Below are positions 8,291-18,775 of a stretch of 64,000 nt of DNA, piece after piece. Within the stretch, counting starts at the first letter, position 1, and each line of letters starts with the position of its first letter. Source of the DNA: Paenibacillus radicibacter (GTDB lineage: Bacteria; Bacillota; Bacilli; Paenibacillales; NBRC-103111); assembly GCF_024721995.1 (NCBI RefSeq), contig NZ_JANQBC010000012.1:124001-188000 (forward strand), in the 5' to 3' direction. The position numbers and the translations under genes are program-made. The notes under the pieces were generated by a model that saw only the letters and a list, made by a program, of their open reading frames with translations, was not told the origin of the DNA and did no database searches.

Positions 8291-9637
8291 TTATGCCCAA
8301 GTAGGTTGTGCAGCTAGCACACCCACTTCACTAACGCGCGCTGGCACAGCCTCTGGCTGCAGCTCCTGCTGCACACTTGCAGGTTCCACGCGCGAAATAT
8401 CAGCACCGAGTTCGCTTAAGCGATCGGTAATATTCACATAACCGCGATCAATGTGATAGATCTCCGTAATCTCTGTCTCGCCTTCAGCTACAAGACCCGC
8501 TAAGATTAGCGCCGCACCTGCACGTAAGTCAGTTGCACTTACCTTCGCACCAACTAGGCGAGATCCGCCGCTTACGATAGCCGTCCGGCCATCGACCTTG
8601 ATCTGACCGTTCATTTTCTTAAATTCAGCAACATGCATGAAACGATTCTCGAACACTGTCTCTGTAACAAGACCTGTGCCATCGCATACAAGTAGCAATG
8701 CCATCATCTGTGATTGCATATCAGTCGGGAACCCTGGATAAGGAAGAGTCTTCACGTCAACCGAACGAAGTGAACCATCCGAACGTACACGAATACCGTT
8801 CTCATCTTCTTCCACTTGAACCCCAACTTCTTGTAATTTCGAAATGACAGGACGAAGATGGTCGCCTATTGCTCCCTCGACATAAACATCTCCACCTGTA
8901 ATGGCTGCCGCGATCATATACGTTCCTGCTTCAATCCGGTCTGGAATGACTGAATGCACAACACCGCGCAGTTGCTCCACGCCTTCAATCCGTATTACAC
9001 CTGTTCCTGCTCCGCGTACCACCGCACCCATCGCATTCAAATAGTTAGCAAGATCTACGATCTCAGGCTCCATCGCAGCATTCTCTATAATGGTCGTTCC
9101 CTCAGCTAAAGTGGCCGCCATCATAATATTCTCCGTCGCTCCTACACTTGCTACGTCGAGATAAATTTTAGCCCCTTTTAAACGTCCATTCGATCTTGCC
9201 TCGATATATCCTTGACCCAATTCAATCTCTGCACCCATAGCTTCAAAACCTTTTAGATGCTGATCAATTGGACGGGTACCGATTGCGCATCCACCCGGAA
9301 GCGAAATTTTCGCTCTGCCCAGGCGGGCCAAAAGTGGTCCCATGACAAGAAAAGAAGCCCTCATTTTACGAATTAACTCATAGGATGCTTCGCAAGTGGC
9401 TATATGTGACGCATTAACGCGAATGGTATCATTGGAATATTGGGTTTGAGTCCCTAAGTCACCCAGTACTTGGATAATGGTGATTACATCATGAAGCGGG
9501 GGCGCCTCTTGAATGACGCTTTCTCCCTCCGCAGCTAACAAGGAGGCTGCAATAATAGGCAGAACTGCATTCTTCGCACCGTTTACCTTTACGCTTCCTG
9601 TTATTTTTCGACCACCGCGGACGATAATTTTGCTCAT
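8291..9637 (-). CDS. murA: UDP-N-acetylglucosamine 1-carboxyvinyltransferase MurA
   Basis: First committed step of peptidoglycan synthesis: adds enolpyruvate from PEP to UDP-GlcNAc in the cytoplasm. The catalytic loop contains Cys117 in [11 protein letters not shown] (fosfomycin-sensitive type), and Lys22-Asn23 in the N-terminal GAKNAVLP motif are conserved. At 448 residues it is about 15-20 residues longer than usual. The extra C-terminal tail (from about residue 425) is Pro/Gln/Val-rich and not part of the fold. ATG 9637 has GGAGGG upstream. The spoIID-murA order is conserved in Bacillales. Confidence 0.97.
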   Translation of the reverse strand: MSKIIVRGGRKITGSVKVNGAKNAVLPIIAASLLAAEGESVIQEAPPLHDVITIIQVLGDLGTQTQYSNDTIRVNASHIATCEASYELIRKMRASFLVMGPLLARLGRAKISLPGGCAIGTRPIDQHLKGFEAMGAEIELGQGYIEARSNGRLKGAKIYLDVASVGATENIMMAATLAEGTTIIENAAMEPEIVDLANYLNAMGAVVRGAGTGVIRIEGVEQLRGVVHSVIPDRIEAGTYMIAAAITGGDVYVEGAIGDHLRPVISKLQEVGVQVEEDENGIRVRSDGSLRSVDVKTLPYPGFPTDMQSQMMALLLVCDGTGLVTETVFENRFMHVAEFKKMNGQIKVDGRTAIVSGGSRLVGAKVSATDLRAGAALILAGLVAEGETEITEIYHIDRGYVNITDRLSELGADISRVEPASVQQELQPEAVPARVSEVGVLAAQPTWA

Positions 9638-9670
9638 CTTGGTCCCTCCGCGAACATATTTTTTGTAGTT

Positions 9671-9700
9671 AGTTTAGCATAAACCTTTTTTGATGATCAA
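9671..9700 (-). promoter_or_regulatory. Candidate sigma-A promoter of murA
   Basis: Minus strand TTGATC, 18-nt spacer, TAAACT, about 34 bp before the murA start codon. The match to TTGACA/TATAAT is moderate. Confidence 0.45.
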
Positions 9701-9803
9701 CCGCAAAGCGCATAAAGTGTCGAAAATACACGTATTTTTGACGTATAGAGTCGAATGTGTCTCCCCCCATTATTTACAAATAAAGGTTGGAATATTCGAC
9801 ATT

Positions 9804-10061
9804 TCAACTAAAAAATCCTAATTTAACGGACAGTCCTAAATAACTCATGAAGAATCCTGCAACACTTGAACCAATCGTAATCGCGAGCAAGATTTGCAGC
9901 ATTTTGGCGGCAGGGCTTTTCGGGCGACGCAGAAACACATCGAATCGAACTTCTTGCAATCCCCACCACGCTAAGCCAATCGCTGATAAATAAATCAGGA
10001 TTTGTACGATAATCATGTAAGATCCGAAAGTATCAATAAGATCATTATTAAAGCTCGTCAT
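9804..10061 (-). CDS. DUF1146 family membrane protein (YwzB-like)
   Basis: An 85-residue protein with two membrane helices (about residues 14-34 and 54-78) linked by a basic loop containing RFDVFLRRPKSPAAKMLQ, the conserved core of DUF1146 (B. subtilis YwzB, about the same length). Molecular function is unknown. Its ATG at 10061 overlaps the stop of the upstream subtilase gene (ATGA), so the two are translationally coupled. In B. subtilis ywzB also lies in the region between murA and atp. The 9638-9803 stretch to murA contains an A/T-rich imperfect hairpin around 9717-9742 and the murA promoter. Confidence 0.8.
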   Translation of the reverse strand: MTSFNNDLIDTFGSYMIIVQILIYLSAIGLAWWGLQEVRFDVFLRRPKSPAAKMLQILLAITIGSSVAGFFMSYLGLSVKLGFFS

Positions 10062-12187
10062 AAGGGATGTGTCACTCCTGATAATTGTTCAGTTGCTCTT
10101 GCAATCGCAGTATCTCGTTCAAAGCGAATCGTTCGTGTCCCATAATGCTGTCTCCAAGAAAATAACGAATTATTCACTTTCGCGCTTCCAGCTGCAGCAT
10201 ATACGCTTAAGCAATAGGTCTGTCTTTCCGTCCACTTGCTTGTCGATAGCCGTATAAAGTACGTCCCCGGCTTTAAACTTCGAATCGTCTGCACTTGACC
10301 TGTTCCCGTACTCGGGGAGAGCGTTTCAATTTCTTGCAGCAACCCATTATACAAGGAAACATCTAAATGCTCCGACGGCGCAATGTCTCGAACATTAAAC
10401 TGTACCGGTCCTTCGGTTGTCACATTGTATTGATACCAATCTACATCCTGCGCATGATCGAGTACACCTCTGTACAAGGCTCCACTCGTTACTCCTGTTG
10501 CTTGAAAAGGTTTGTCATTCGGCTCAAAAGGATCAATCGGCTGTTCATTCCACTCCACTGTTAATTCGTACTGACCCAGGATCGGCATCGTATAGTCTTT
10601 AATATTGCTCACTCGAATATAGTATTCCCCTGGTGTCACTTGAAGAAACTGAGTGGTTTCCATCACACCGTCGCCTTTCTTATCGATTACGACCGACTTC
10701 TCACCCTTCTTCTGAATAAGCAATACGGGGTCCATCCTAGCTGTATCGACCGATACACTAATACGTAGTGTCCCTGATTCCGTCAAAACAAGCTTATACC
10801 AATCTTGATCATTCATATGATCAAATGTCCCAAAAAGTGATCCTGTTCGTGTTGGCAGTACGTACGCTTTATACTGCTGATCATTATCTTCATAGGGGTC
10901 CGTATAAATTGCAAAGCTTGTTTCTAGCGTATAAGGAGCTTCAACATTCGATTTCTTCGCTGGCATTTGCAACTTGAAATCATTGTGCCCACGACGTACA
11001 CCTATTCGCACCGGCTCTTTCGCCTTTAGCTTATAAGTTTTGGAACTTCCACCTACTGCCTCATGCGTCAGCTCGATTGGCGCATCATCTGACCAGTCCG
11101 CTTTAAACGTAATCACACCATCATAAGGACTGTCAACTGTAAACCAATCTTCGTCTTTCTCAGATGAGAACGATGCTTGAATACGCTTATTTACCGATAG
11201 AGGCTTTGCAGTTTCCTTGGTGTCATTCGGTTCAAAAGCGTCACTTGTATAGGGGCGAGTAAGGGCAAGATCTGCACGTAACAACCCATAACCCGTATGC
11301 TCATCCCATCCAGGTGTGTGAACATCTTGTGCCGTTTGTTCGATTATATTACGCACTTGACTCGCTTTAAGCTGTGGATACTTGCTCCATACAAGTGCAG
11401 CCACACCCGCCACCTGAGGCGCAGCCATCGAAGTCCCTTCCTTGTACTCGTAACGACCTTCAAGAGCTGTTGTGAACACGCTCCATGGCGCTACTACATC
11501 TAATTCCGATCCATAATTCGAGCGTGGTTCAACCTCGTTATTCACATCAATTCCACCGACAGCAAGCACAGATGCATAAGCGGCAGGGTAGCGAATCGCA
11601 GCCCCTTCATTACCTGTTGCAGCAACGAGCAGCACATCGCGCTCTTCGGCATACTTTACTATATTCTCCAAGTAGGCAGATTGCTTATTTAAGCCAAGCG
11701 ATAACACAACAATCTTTGCTCCGTGATCGACGGCATACTTAATTCCTTCGCCTAACTTCTTCTCATCACCAAACCCATCATTAGCAACAGCTTTAATTGG
11801 CATTAACTTCACATTCCTTGCAATGCCTGCAATTCCGATGTCATTATTGGCAACGGCACCAATCACACCTGCAACATTCGTCCCGTGACCGAAGTCATCT
11901 TGGGGTGGCAATTTAGGGTTTAACAAATTTTTACCAGGTACTAAATTAGCCATTAAATCCGGATGTGTAAGGTCAATGCCCGTATCGACAACCGCAATAA
12001 CAATTGGCTTTGACGTCGAAGATGCAGCTCTCCAAGCTGCTTCAATACCGATTCGATCCAAATACGCTTGTTTCCCTCGTAATGGGTCTGATGCCGTTAT
12101 TAGTGCTGCTTGTAAGGGATATGATAAAGCAATCTGACTTAGAGCGAGCACTAGAACTAACCATATACATTTCCATTTTTTCGTCAT
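10058..12187 (-). CDS. Secreted subtilisin-like serine protease (S8) with C-terminal PPC-type repeats
   Basis: Extracellular endopeptidase. With ATG 12187 as start (709 residues; AAGGG 10 nt upstream; a GTG at 12205 is in frame) the protein has a Sec signal peptide (about 1-27). The subtilase domain follows (about 35-310) with catalytic Asp68 in AVVDTGID, His101 in DFGHGTNVAG, oxyanion Asn193 in ATGNEG and Ser253 in GTSMAAPQVAG. The C-terminal 380 residues contain at least three copies of the pattern DxxEPND..A..L...G.....D.DWY (at YTSDAFEPNDTKE, YEDNDQQYKA and PFEPNDKPFQ). These are typical PPC/pre-peptidase beta-sandwich domains. No clear I9 inhibitor propeptide is present. It is coupled to the DUF1146 gene. 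Substrate is unknown. Confidence 0.92.
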   Translation of the reverse strand: MTKKWKCIWLVLVLALSQIALSYPLQAALITASDPLRGKQAYLDRIGIEAAWRAASSTSKPIVIAVVDTGIDLTHPDLMANLVPGKNLLNPKLPPQDDFGHGTNVAGVIGAVANNDIGIAGIARNVKLMPIKAVANDGFGDEKKLGEGIKYAVDHGAKIVVLSLGLNKQSAYLENIVKYAEERDVLLVAATGNEGAAIRYPAAYASVLAVGGIDVNNEVEPRSNYGSELDVVAPWSVFTTALEGRYEYKEGTSMAAPQVAGVAALVWSKYPQLKASQVRNIIEQTAQDVHTPGWDEHTGYGLLRADLALTRPYTSDAFEPNDTKETAKPLSVNKRIQASFSSEKDEDWFTVDSPYDGVITFKADWSDDAPIELTHEAVGGSSKTYKLKAKEPVRIGVRRGHNDFKLQMPAKKSNVEAPYTLETSFAIYTDPYEDNDQQYKAYVLPTRTGSLFGTFDHMNDQDWYKLVLTESGTLRISVSVDTARMDPVLLIQKKGEKSVVIDKKGDGVMETTQFLQVTPGEYYIRVSNIKDYTMPILGQYELTVEWNEQPIDPFEPNDKPFQATGVTSGALYRGVLDHAQDVDWYQYNVTTEGPVQFNVRDIAPSEHLDVSLYNGLLQEIETLSPSTGTGQVQTIRSLKPGTYFIRLSTSKWTERQTYCLSVYAAAGSAKVNNSLFSWRQHYGTRTIRFERDTAIARATEQLSGVTHPL

Positions 12188-12242
12188 TTCTGCGTTACCC
12201 TTCACCTGAATTTACCTGAATAACCAAATAAATCTATGTAAT

Positions 12243-12265
12243 AAGAAAAGCTTCTATTCGAAGCC
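12243..12265 (-). terminator. Tandem terminator-like hairpin, copy 2
   Basis: Minus strand GCTTC-GAATA-GAAGC followed by TTTTCTT. It resembles the next hairpin at 12357-12380 in stem and T-tract and may be a duplicated copy. Confidence 0.55.
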
Positions 12266-12356
12266 CTTTCCCGATGCATGACCCTGCGTAAGTGGTAGCT
12301 TTTCTTGCGATATACAATTCGTTCAGCTCTGCTGAAAACTTATTTATTCTATATCT

Positions 12357-12380
12357 AAAAGAAAAGCTCCGATTCGGAGC
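12357..12380 (-). terminator. Tandem terminator-like hairpin, copy 1
   Basis: Minus strand stem GCTCCGA/TCGGAGC with almost no loop, followed by TTTTCTTTT. It backs up the nuoN terminator. Confidence 0.6.
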
Positions 12381-12409
12381 CTATTTCACGTTGATTACCT
12401 CTACATATG

Positions 12410-12441
12410 AAAAAGCCACCCCAAATAAATGGAGTGGCTTT
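12410..12441 (-). terminator. Intrinsic terminator of the nuo operon
   Basis: Minus strand AAAGCCACTCC, 8-nt A/T loop, GGGGTGGCTTTTT, 14 bp past the nuoN stop codon. It is a strong stem with a T run. Confidence 0.85.
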
Positions 12442-12454
12442 CATTATAGCAAAT

Positions 12455-13975
12455 TTATGACACAAATAGCAGATCTTTTGTAATGGTAAATACAGTGTCA
12501 ATATATTGTAACAATACATGAGGGAATATTCCCAGCAATACGGTAACAATCGCACACAACCAGACTGTGAAGCCTACTGTACCTGGTACTTGCAGTGGTG
12601 CGGATTCATAATCACTACGCATGTACATCTGACGAACAATGCCAAAGTAGTAGTAGAACGAAATCACGGATGTAATCAGCATAATAGCGCCTAACCAATA
12701 ATGATGGGTTTCCATTGTGCCTAGAAGGATAAATAGCTTACCGAAAAATCCACCTGTAATCGGTATACCTGCAAGTGATAAGACCAGAAGGGTCATCGCA
12801 ACTGCCGTAAAAGGTGCACGGTAATACAATCCAGCAAACCCACGAATCTCTTCACTGCCTGATGACTTCTCAATTAATATAATGACAGCAAATGCTCCGA
12901 TGTTCATGAACAAATAGGCGATTAGATAAAACGTAAACTCAGCAAAATTGCTGTAATGTGCAGTTGAGAATTGGGTAGCTAATGGAACGAGAAGATAACC
13001 CGCATTCGCAATTCCAGAATACGCAAGCAAGCGCTTGGCATTGGTCTGACGAAGTGCAATCACGTTACCGACGATCATCGCCATGGCTGCCACAACGCCG
13101 AGTGTCAAGAATACGTCAGATACAAGCACCCCTGTAGGACCATCTTGCGGCAGTGGAATGAATAAGTTATAGATTATACGGAACAGAATAGCGAATGCTG
13201 CACCCTTGGATACAACTGCTAGGAATGCAGATATCGGTGTCGGTGCACCTTCGTATACATCAGGTGCCCAGCTGTGGAACGGTGCAGCTGCAATTTTAAA
13301 CCCTAATCCAGCAATTAAGAAGAAAAATGCGACGTAGATTAATGCTTCAAAAGATGTGAAGTTAGCATAAATACCGTCTTTGACCGCTGCAAGGTTGGTC
13401 GCTCCTGAAATTCCATATAAGAAAGACATCCCATACAAAATCATTGCCGAGGAAATACCGCCCATCACCAAGTACTTGAACGCACCCTCATTCGAGTTAG
13501 AGCTCTTCTTCCGCATGGCAACCATAATGTAAGATGTGATACTAAGCAATTCTAAACCGACATACAGCGTGATCATATCAGCGGAGGACGCCATAACCAT
13601 TGCACCCAGTGTAGCAGGAAGCAAGAAGTAGTAGTATTCACCGACATGTGCAATGCCCGCTTGCTTAATGGTTCCTACACTCATGAGTACAACAAATGAT
13701 GTCCCAAGTAAGAAGACCAGTTTCAATAGATTTGCAAAATCATCAACACGATAAGATCCTGCAAGCAGTTCTACTGGCACATCCAAGTGAAGTTGCATCG
13801 CAACGAATACACCCGAGACGAGTAAACTTGCAAGCGTGAGCCAACCGATAAAAGTGCGGTTCATTCGTTCTGGCAGTGCCAAATCAAGAAGAGATAGTGC
13901 AACTGCTGCGATAACAAGTGTTAATTCTGGCCAGAGATGGATTAAATCCGATGTATGTAATCGTAACTGCTCCAC
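12455..13975 (-). CDS. nuoN: NADH-quinone oxidoreductase subunit N
   Basis: Antiporter-like proton-translocating membrane subunit of complex I. GTG 13975 was chosen because it is preceded by GGGGGG 8 nt upstream and lies just past the nuoM stop. The longer in-frame ATG at 14029 would sit inside nuoM without a site. The product has 506 residues with about 14 membrane helices. The conserved Proton_antipo_M block with Lys and Glu in membrane positions is visible (LLSITSYIMVAMRKKSSNSNEG; FKIAAAPFHSWAPDVYEGAP). It is the last gene of the operon and is followed by three terminator-like hairpins. Confidence 0.94.
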   Translation of the reverse strand: MEQLRLHTSDLIHLWPELTLVIAAVALSLLDLALPERMNRTFIGWLTLASLLVSGVFVAMQLHLDVPVELLAGSYRVDDFANLLKLVFLLGTSFVVLMSVGTIKQAGIAHVGEYYYFLLPATLGAMVMASSADMITLYVGLELLSITSYIMVAMRKKSSNSNEGAFKYLVMGGISSAMILYGMSFLYGISGATNLAAVKDGIYANFTSFEALIYVAFFFLIAGLGFKIAAAPFHSWAPDVYEGAPTPISAFLAVVSKGAAFAILFRIIYNLFIPLPQDGPTGVLVSDVFLTLGVVAAMAMIVGNVIALRQTNAKRLLAYSGIANAGYLLVPLATQFSTAHYSNFAEFTFYLIAYLFMNIGAFAVIILIEKSSGSEEIRGFAGLYYRAPFTAVAMTLLVLSLAGIPITGGFFGKLFILLGTMETHHYWLGAIMLITSVISFYYYFGIVRQMYMRSDYESAPLQVPGTVGFTVWLCAIVTVLLGIFPHVLLQYIDTVFTITKDLLFVS

Positions 13976-13979
13976 TGGT

Positions 13980-15593
13980 TTAACCCCCCATCTTCTGAGC
14001 GATGGCTTGCATGAAAGCATCAAACCCACTCAACGTCTGTTTCATTGGGTCACTCAGTACACTCGGATAGATCCCAATAACAAGAATGAAAGCAACAAGC
14101 ACGATCATAGGTAGTGCCTCAATCCATCTCGCGTCACGCAAATTCGTATACTGCTCTGGCAACTTACCGAATGTAATGCCCATTACAGCGCGCAAGATAT
14201 ATACAGCTGTGAGAATCACACCCATAATACCGAGAATCGTGTACACCTTGTGCGTCTCAAATAATCCTAAGAAGGCAAGGAACTCGGAAATAAAGCCTGA
14301 CAATCCCGGTAAACCGAGTGAAGCCATACCACCAACTAGCAACATTCCGCTAATGAATGGCATCGACTTGGCCAACCCACCAAGGCGGCTAAGTTCTGTC
14401 GTCCCTGTTCGTTCATAAATCATACCGACAATGAGGAACAAGAAGGCCGAAATAAGACCATGTGATACCAATTGGAACATTGCGCCTTGCAAACCAATTT
14501 CATTAAATGCTGCGATACCTAGCAGCACGATTCCCATATGAGAAATCGAGGAGTAGGCAAGCACGAGCTTAAATTCATTTTGAACAAAAGCAAGAATTGC
14601 ACCATATAGAATGTTAATGACACCTAGGAGCGCGAGCACCCATGCCCAGCTGTACGCCTGCTCAGGGAAGAACATGACGCCAAAGCGAAGTAAGCCGTAT
14701 GCACCCATCTTCAGCAAAATACCCGAGTGAATCATAACGATTGAAGTTGGTGCTTCCGTGTGTACTTTGAGCATCCACGTATGGAACGGGAAGATTGGCA
14801 GCTTAATACCGAAGGCGATCAAGAGCAGAATGAACAATGTCCATTTCATGCCTGAACTTAAGTAGAAATCCGTCATCTCAGGTACATTTACATATGCCTG
14901 CGTATTCACAAGCAAGTTATTCATCATATTCTGAATGTCACCACTATAGAAAATGTGCCACTCATTCGCCGTGCGGATCTCACTGAACCCAGCCGTACTA
15001 ACGAGAATTAAGAACACGATAAACATAATTGCTGAACCAAGTCCATTGTAAATGAGGAAGCGATTTGCCGCTTTTTCTTTTTCCAAAAATCCCCAAATGC
15101 CAACCAAGAAAAATACCGGAACAAGCGTCATCTCGAAGAATAAGAAGAATAAGAATAAGTCCTGCGCCATGAAAACACCGAACATACCTGCTTCTAGAAG
15201 TAAGAACAAGATATAGAACGTTTTCCAGCGTTTCTTGATATTAACGGAAGCAAATGCTGCCATGACAGAGACAAGTGCTGTCAAGAATACGAGTGGCATT
15301 GAGATGCCATCAACAGCAAGAGCGAATTTCATCTCGAAAAATAGTGATGTGACTTGCGGCAAACCTTCGTGATTCAGCGGAAACTTAATCCAATCGAAAG
15401 TTTCCTTGAACTGCATGCCATCTTCACCCGTCTGAAAACCTACGTACATCCATATTGCAAGCCCCAGTGCAAGAAGAGAAGTCGAGATTGCAACCGTCTT
15501 ATGCCAGTTTCCTTTGTCTTTGGGCATGAATAATAAGATCAATACCCCAAGGAGAGGAGATAAGAGCACCATTGTTAGAATGTGATTCACCAT
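13980..15593 (-). CDS. nuoM: NADH-quinone oxidoreductase subunit M
   Basis: Membrane antiporter-like subunit of complex I. It has 537 residues, many transmembrane helices, the key stretch FGIKLPIFPFHTWMLKVHTEAP and the discontinuous helix motif HSGILLKMGAYGLLR. The key Glu in LFFEMTLVPVFFLVG is present. Its ATG at 15593 overlaps the nuoL stop (7 bp), with AGGAGG upstream, so translation is coupled. Confidence 0.95.
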   Translation of the reverse strand: MVNHILTMVLLSPLLGVLILLFMPKDKGNWHKTVAISTSLLALGLAIWMYVGFQTGEDGMQFKETFDWIKFPLNHEGLPQVTSLFFEMKFALAVDGISMPLVFLTALVSVMAAFASVNIKKRWKTFYILFLLLEAGMFGVFMAQDLFLFFLFFEMTLVPVFFLVGIWGFLEKEKAANRFLIYNGLGSAIMFIVFLILVSTAGFSEIRTANEWHIFYSGDIQNMMNNLLVNTQAYVNVPEMTDFYLSSGMKWTLFILLLIAFGIKLPIFPFHTWMLKVHTEAPTSIVMIHSGILLKMGAYGLLRFGVMFFPEQAYSWAWVLALLGVINILYGAILAFVQNEFKLVLAYSSISHMGIVLLGIAAFNEIGLQGAMFQLVSHGLISAFLFLIVGMIYERTGTTELSRLGGLAKSMPFISGMLLVGGMASLGLPGLSGFISEFLAFLGLFETHKVYTILGIMGVILTAVYILRAVMGITFGKLPEQYTNLRDARWIEALPMIVLVAFILVIGIYPSVLSDPMKQTLSGFDAFMQAIAQKMGG

Positions 15594-17467
15594 GGGAAGA
15601 ACCTCCTAGCCACAAGAGCTAACATCAAGATGATGAGCCCGATCAACGATACCAAACCATAACGTTGAACTTGGCCATTCTGTAGTCGAGAGCCAATGCG
15701 CCCTAAGCCGACAACAGAAGATGTAGTTAGACGTACCAAACCATCTACTACGTACTCATCGAATAATTGCAACAGCCAGCCAAAGCCTTTAAGCGGTGTG
15801 ACAATGATCCAATCATAAATTTCATCGATATAATATTTGCGTTGTAGCAAGTTGTATAGTGCAGATGGTTTCTTCTCTGCATTCGGCAATTGAACGGGAC
15901 GCTTGTAATACAAGACATAGCCGACAACAATACCAAGAAGCCCAACCGCAACAGATAATATAATGACAACTAAGTTTACAGCCTCTTCATGGTGCTCTCC
16001 TGTTAAGAACCCACCTAACCATGGATTAAATGGTGTCATTACAAACCCTGCAACAACAGCTAATACAGCAAGTACGATTAACGGGAGTGTCATTGATGCT
16101 GGTGATTCATGTGGTTCGTAATTCGAGCGCTTCTTACCTGTAAAGACGAGGAAGAACACGCGAGACATGTAAAGGGCTGTGAAGAATGCGGCAACTATTC
16201 CGATCCAGAACAGCAATTGATTGTTATGGTAAGCTTCGTTAAGAATCGTATCCTTCGACCAGAAACCAGAGAACGGAGGAACACCTGATAACGCTAATGC
16301 TCCAATTGCAAACGTAATGGTCGTAATTTTCATTTTGCCGGATAAACCGCCCATTTCACGAATATCCTGCGTCTTTACAGCATGAATCACGCTACCTGCT
16401 GCAAGGAATAACAGCGCTTTGAAGAATGCATGGGTGAAGAGATGGAACATACCAGAAGCGTAGGAAACACCAATACCAAGTCCCATCATCATGTAACCGA
16501 GCTGCGATACCGTCGAGTAGGCAAGTACACGCTTAATATCGTTCTGTGCAATCCCAATCGTAGCGGCAAATATTGCTGTGAACCCGCCCACATAAGCCAC
16601 AACCAGCAAGGCATCAGGGGAAGCAAGGAAGATATCATACGTTCTAGCTACCAAATATACCCCAGCAGCAACCATCGTCGCAGCATGAATAAGTGCGGAG
16701 ATCGGTGTTGGGCCTTCCATCGCATCAGGTAACCAAGTATGTAATGGGAATTGACCTGACTTACCAATTGCACCGATGAAGATCATGATCGCAATTGCCG
16801 TTGTTACACCTGCTGGAATGGATCCATTGCCTGATGCGAACGCATTATGAATGGAGCTGAAATCCAGTGCATGACCTGGCATATACCAGAACAGCAAGAG
16901 AAGCCCGATCAATAAGCCAACGTCACCAATTCTAGTAATAATAAAAGCTTTCTTCGCAGCAGCACGCGCCTCAGGCTTCTGATACCAGAAACCGATAAGT
17001 AGGAACGAACATACCCCAACTAGCTCCCAGAAAATATATAGTTCAAGCAAGTTAACGGAAATGACTAGACCTAACATGGAGAATGTGAATAGCGCAACGT
17101 ATGAGAAGAAAACGCTGATCCGTTCATCGCCTTTCATGTAGCCCTTGGAGTAAATGTTAACGAGCAGTGCCACGAAGGTGACGATCACAAGCATCAGTGC
17201 ATTCAAATTCGTAATCTCAAAGCCCATGTGAATGTTGAAATCACCAATGCTCAGCCACTGCCACTCACTCCATGTATAATCAGCAACTTTGCCATCGATT
17301 CGCTCTACGAAAATAAGAATCGCAAGCACAAAGGAAGCGAGCATGGCAATAATGCCAATATAACTGCCGAGTCCTTTCAATTGACGCCCTACAGCCATCA
17401 ATACAAGAAACGCGAGCAGAGGAAAAAGCGGAATTAACCAGGCGTATTGCGAGTAGACTGAAGCCAT
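15587..17467 (-). CDS. nuoL: NADH-quinone oxidoreductase subunit L
   Basis: Largest membrane subunit of complex I, at the distal end of the proton-pumping arm, with the lateral helix. The 626-residue chain contains FWELVGVCSFLLIGFWY, KSGQFPLHTWLPDAMEGPTP and HAFFKALLFLAAGSVIH, the three diagnostic antiporter blocks. The C-terminal amphipathic region (about 540-600) fits the transverse helix HL. It follows nuoK by 19 bp. Confidence 0.96.
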   Translation of the reverse strand: MASVYSQYAWLIPLFPLLAFLVLMAVGRQLKGLGSYIGIIAMLASFVLAILIFVERIDGKVADYTWSEWQWLSIGDFNIHMGFEITNLNALMLVIVTFVALLVNIYSKGYMKGDERISVFFSYVALFTFSMLGLVISVNLLELYIFWELVGVCSFLLIGFWYQKPEARAAAKKAFIITRIGDVGLLIGLLLLFWYMPGHALDFSSIHNAFASGNGSIPAGVTTAIAIMIFIGAIGKSGQFPLHTWLPDAMEGPTPISALIHAATMVAAGVYLVARTYDIFLASPDALLVVAYVGGFTAIFAATIGIAQNDIKRVLAYSTVSQLGYMMMGLGIGVSYASGMFHLFTHAFFKALLFLAAGSVIHAVKTQDIREMGGLSGKMKITTITFAIGALALSGVPPFSGFWSKDTILNEAYHNNQLLFWIGIVAAFFTALYMSRVFFLVFTGKKRSNYEPHESPASMTLPLIVLAVLAVVAGFVMTPFNPWLGGFLTGEHHEEAVNLVVIILSVAVGLLGIVVGYVLYYKRPVQLPNAEKKPSALYNLLQRKYYIDEIYDWIIVTPLKGFGWLLQLFDEYVVDGLVRLTTSSVVGLGRIGSRLQNGQVQRYGLVSLIGLIILMLALVARRFFPW

Positions 17468-17486
17468 CTTTGAACCATCCTCTCCC

Positions 17487-17798
17487 TTATCGTTTCATCG
17501 AATCGATTTCTGTCACGTCAGACGTTCCCTTGTTGCGGTAGAGGAGGATCAATATCGCGATACCCACTGCTACCTCGGCTGCAGCAATTGTGATGTTAAA
17601 CAAGGAAAATATTTGTCCGGTAAGCGATGGCTTAACTCCCATCTTAGAGAAGGCGACTAAATTGAGGTTCACTGCATTGAGCATAAGTTCAATGGAGAGA
17701 AGCACAATGACCCCATTCTTCTTCGTTAGAGCGCCAAATAAACCGATCGTAAATAATATCGCAGCCAGTGTTAAGTAAGGAGCAATGACTCCACCCAT
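17487..17798 (-). CDS. nuoK: NADH-quinone oxidoreductase subunit K
   Basis: Small three-helix membrane subunit of complex I lining the proton channel near the quinone site. ATG 17798 was chosen: it has GGAGGAGG about 5 nt upstream and gives the normal length of 103 residues. The two conserved membrane Glu residues are seen in [11 protein letters not shown] and [11 protein letters not shown]. The start is immediately past the nuoJ stop. Confidence 0.95.
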   Translation of the reverse strand: MGGVIAPYLTLAAILFTIGLFGALTKKNGVIVLLSIELMLNAVNLNLVAFSKMGVKPSLTGQIFSLFNITIAAAEVAVGIAILILLYRNKGTSDVTEIDSMKR

Positions 17799-17799
17799 C

Positions 17800-18327
17800 T
17801 TACTCCTCCTCCCTTTTCGCGATAATGACAGCACCGATAAAGGCTACTGTGAGAAGTACAGACATAATTTCAAACGGAATGACATACGGCCCAAATAACA
17901 GCTTACCGATCTCAAGCGTATTGTCTTTACCTGGATCAAATGCTGCACCTTCTGGAAATGTTGCTGTCTGAATCGCATAGAACAGGATTCCAAACAGTCC
18001 TAGTGCACCAATGAATGAAAATCCAATATGCCACTTGCGTGCATCTTTCTCTTCTTCACTGCGATGCTTCGTCATCATAATACCGAAGATCATGAGGATC
18101 GAGATTGCACTGGCATAGATTAAGATTTGAACAACCGCTAAAAATTCTGCGTTCAATACCAAGTAAATCCCAGCTAAAGAAAGGAACGTTACCGCTCCTG
18201 AGATCAACATGTGGATCACTTTCGTAAACATGATCATGTAAAGTCCGCCGCCAATGGTGAACATCGCGAGCACGAGGAAAGCAATATTTTGACCACTAGA
18301 TAGGAAATCTCCAAGTCCACTAAACAT
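17800..18327 (-). CDS. nuoJ: NADH-quinone oxidoreductase subunit J
   Basis: Five-helix membrane subunit of complex I. ATG 18327 (175 residues) was chosen so that the protein begins [17 protein letters not shown]; the start overlaps the nuoI stop by 8 bp and has a GGGGG site about 10 nt upstream. The helix-3 region [21 protein letters not shown] carries the pi-bulge sequence typical for NuoJ. Confidence 0.93.
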   Translation of the reverse strand: MFSGLGDFLSSGQNIAFLVLAMFTIGGGLYMIMFTKVIHMLISGAVTFLSLAGIYLVLNAEFLAVVQILIYASAISILMIFGIMMTKHRSEEEKDARKWHIGFSFIGALGLFGILFYAIQTATFPEGAAFDPGKDNTLEIGKLLFGPYVIPFEIMSVLLTVAFIGAVIIAKREEE

Positions 18328-18772
18328 CTTTCTTGGCGCCCCCTTTCGGAGCTGATGGCACATTTTCATTGCGTACAAGTGTATCGTTATTAGTTAGCCA
18401 TTCTTTGTCCTTGAACAAATCATCACGCGAGAAAGTACTCAATTCAAAGTTATTCGTCATGACGATTGCCTCAGTCGGACAAACTTCTGTACACAAATCG
18501 CACAGAATGCAAAGCTCAAAGTTAATATCGTACGTATCGATTACTTTCCCTTTTTTCTCAGGGTCAGGGTTCGGTTTACCTGTGAGTGTAATACAGTCAG
18601 TTGGGCAAATCTTCGCACACATGTTGCACACAATACATTTATCCGGTTCAAAATGCTGAATACCACGGAAGCGATCCGGCATATTCAGCGGTACATCCGG
18701 GTATGCATATGTCACTTTCTTTTCTGTAAACGCTTTGAGCGTTACACCTAGACCTTTGACGATCCCTTTCAT
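18320..18772 (-). CDS. nuoI: NADH-quinone oxidoreductase subunit I (2x[4Fe-4S])
   Basis: Ferredoxin-like subunit carrying clusters N6a and N6b, passing electrons toward NuoB. Both CxxCxxCxxxCP motifs are intact (CIVCNMCAKICP and CILCDLCTEVCP). The protein has 150 residues with an N-terminal amphipathic part. In complexes lacking NuoEFG this subunit, with NuoB, C and D, forms the whole peripheral arm encoded here. Confidence 0.96.
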   Translation of the reverse strand: MKGIVKGLGVTLKAFTEKKVTYAYPDVPLNMPDRFRGIQHFEPDKCIVCNMCAKICPTDCITLTGKPNPDPEKKGKVIDTYDINFELCILCDLCTEVCPTEAIVMTNNFELSTFSRDDLFKDKEWLTNNDTLVRNENVPSAPKGGAKKDV

Positions 18773-18775
18773 CGG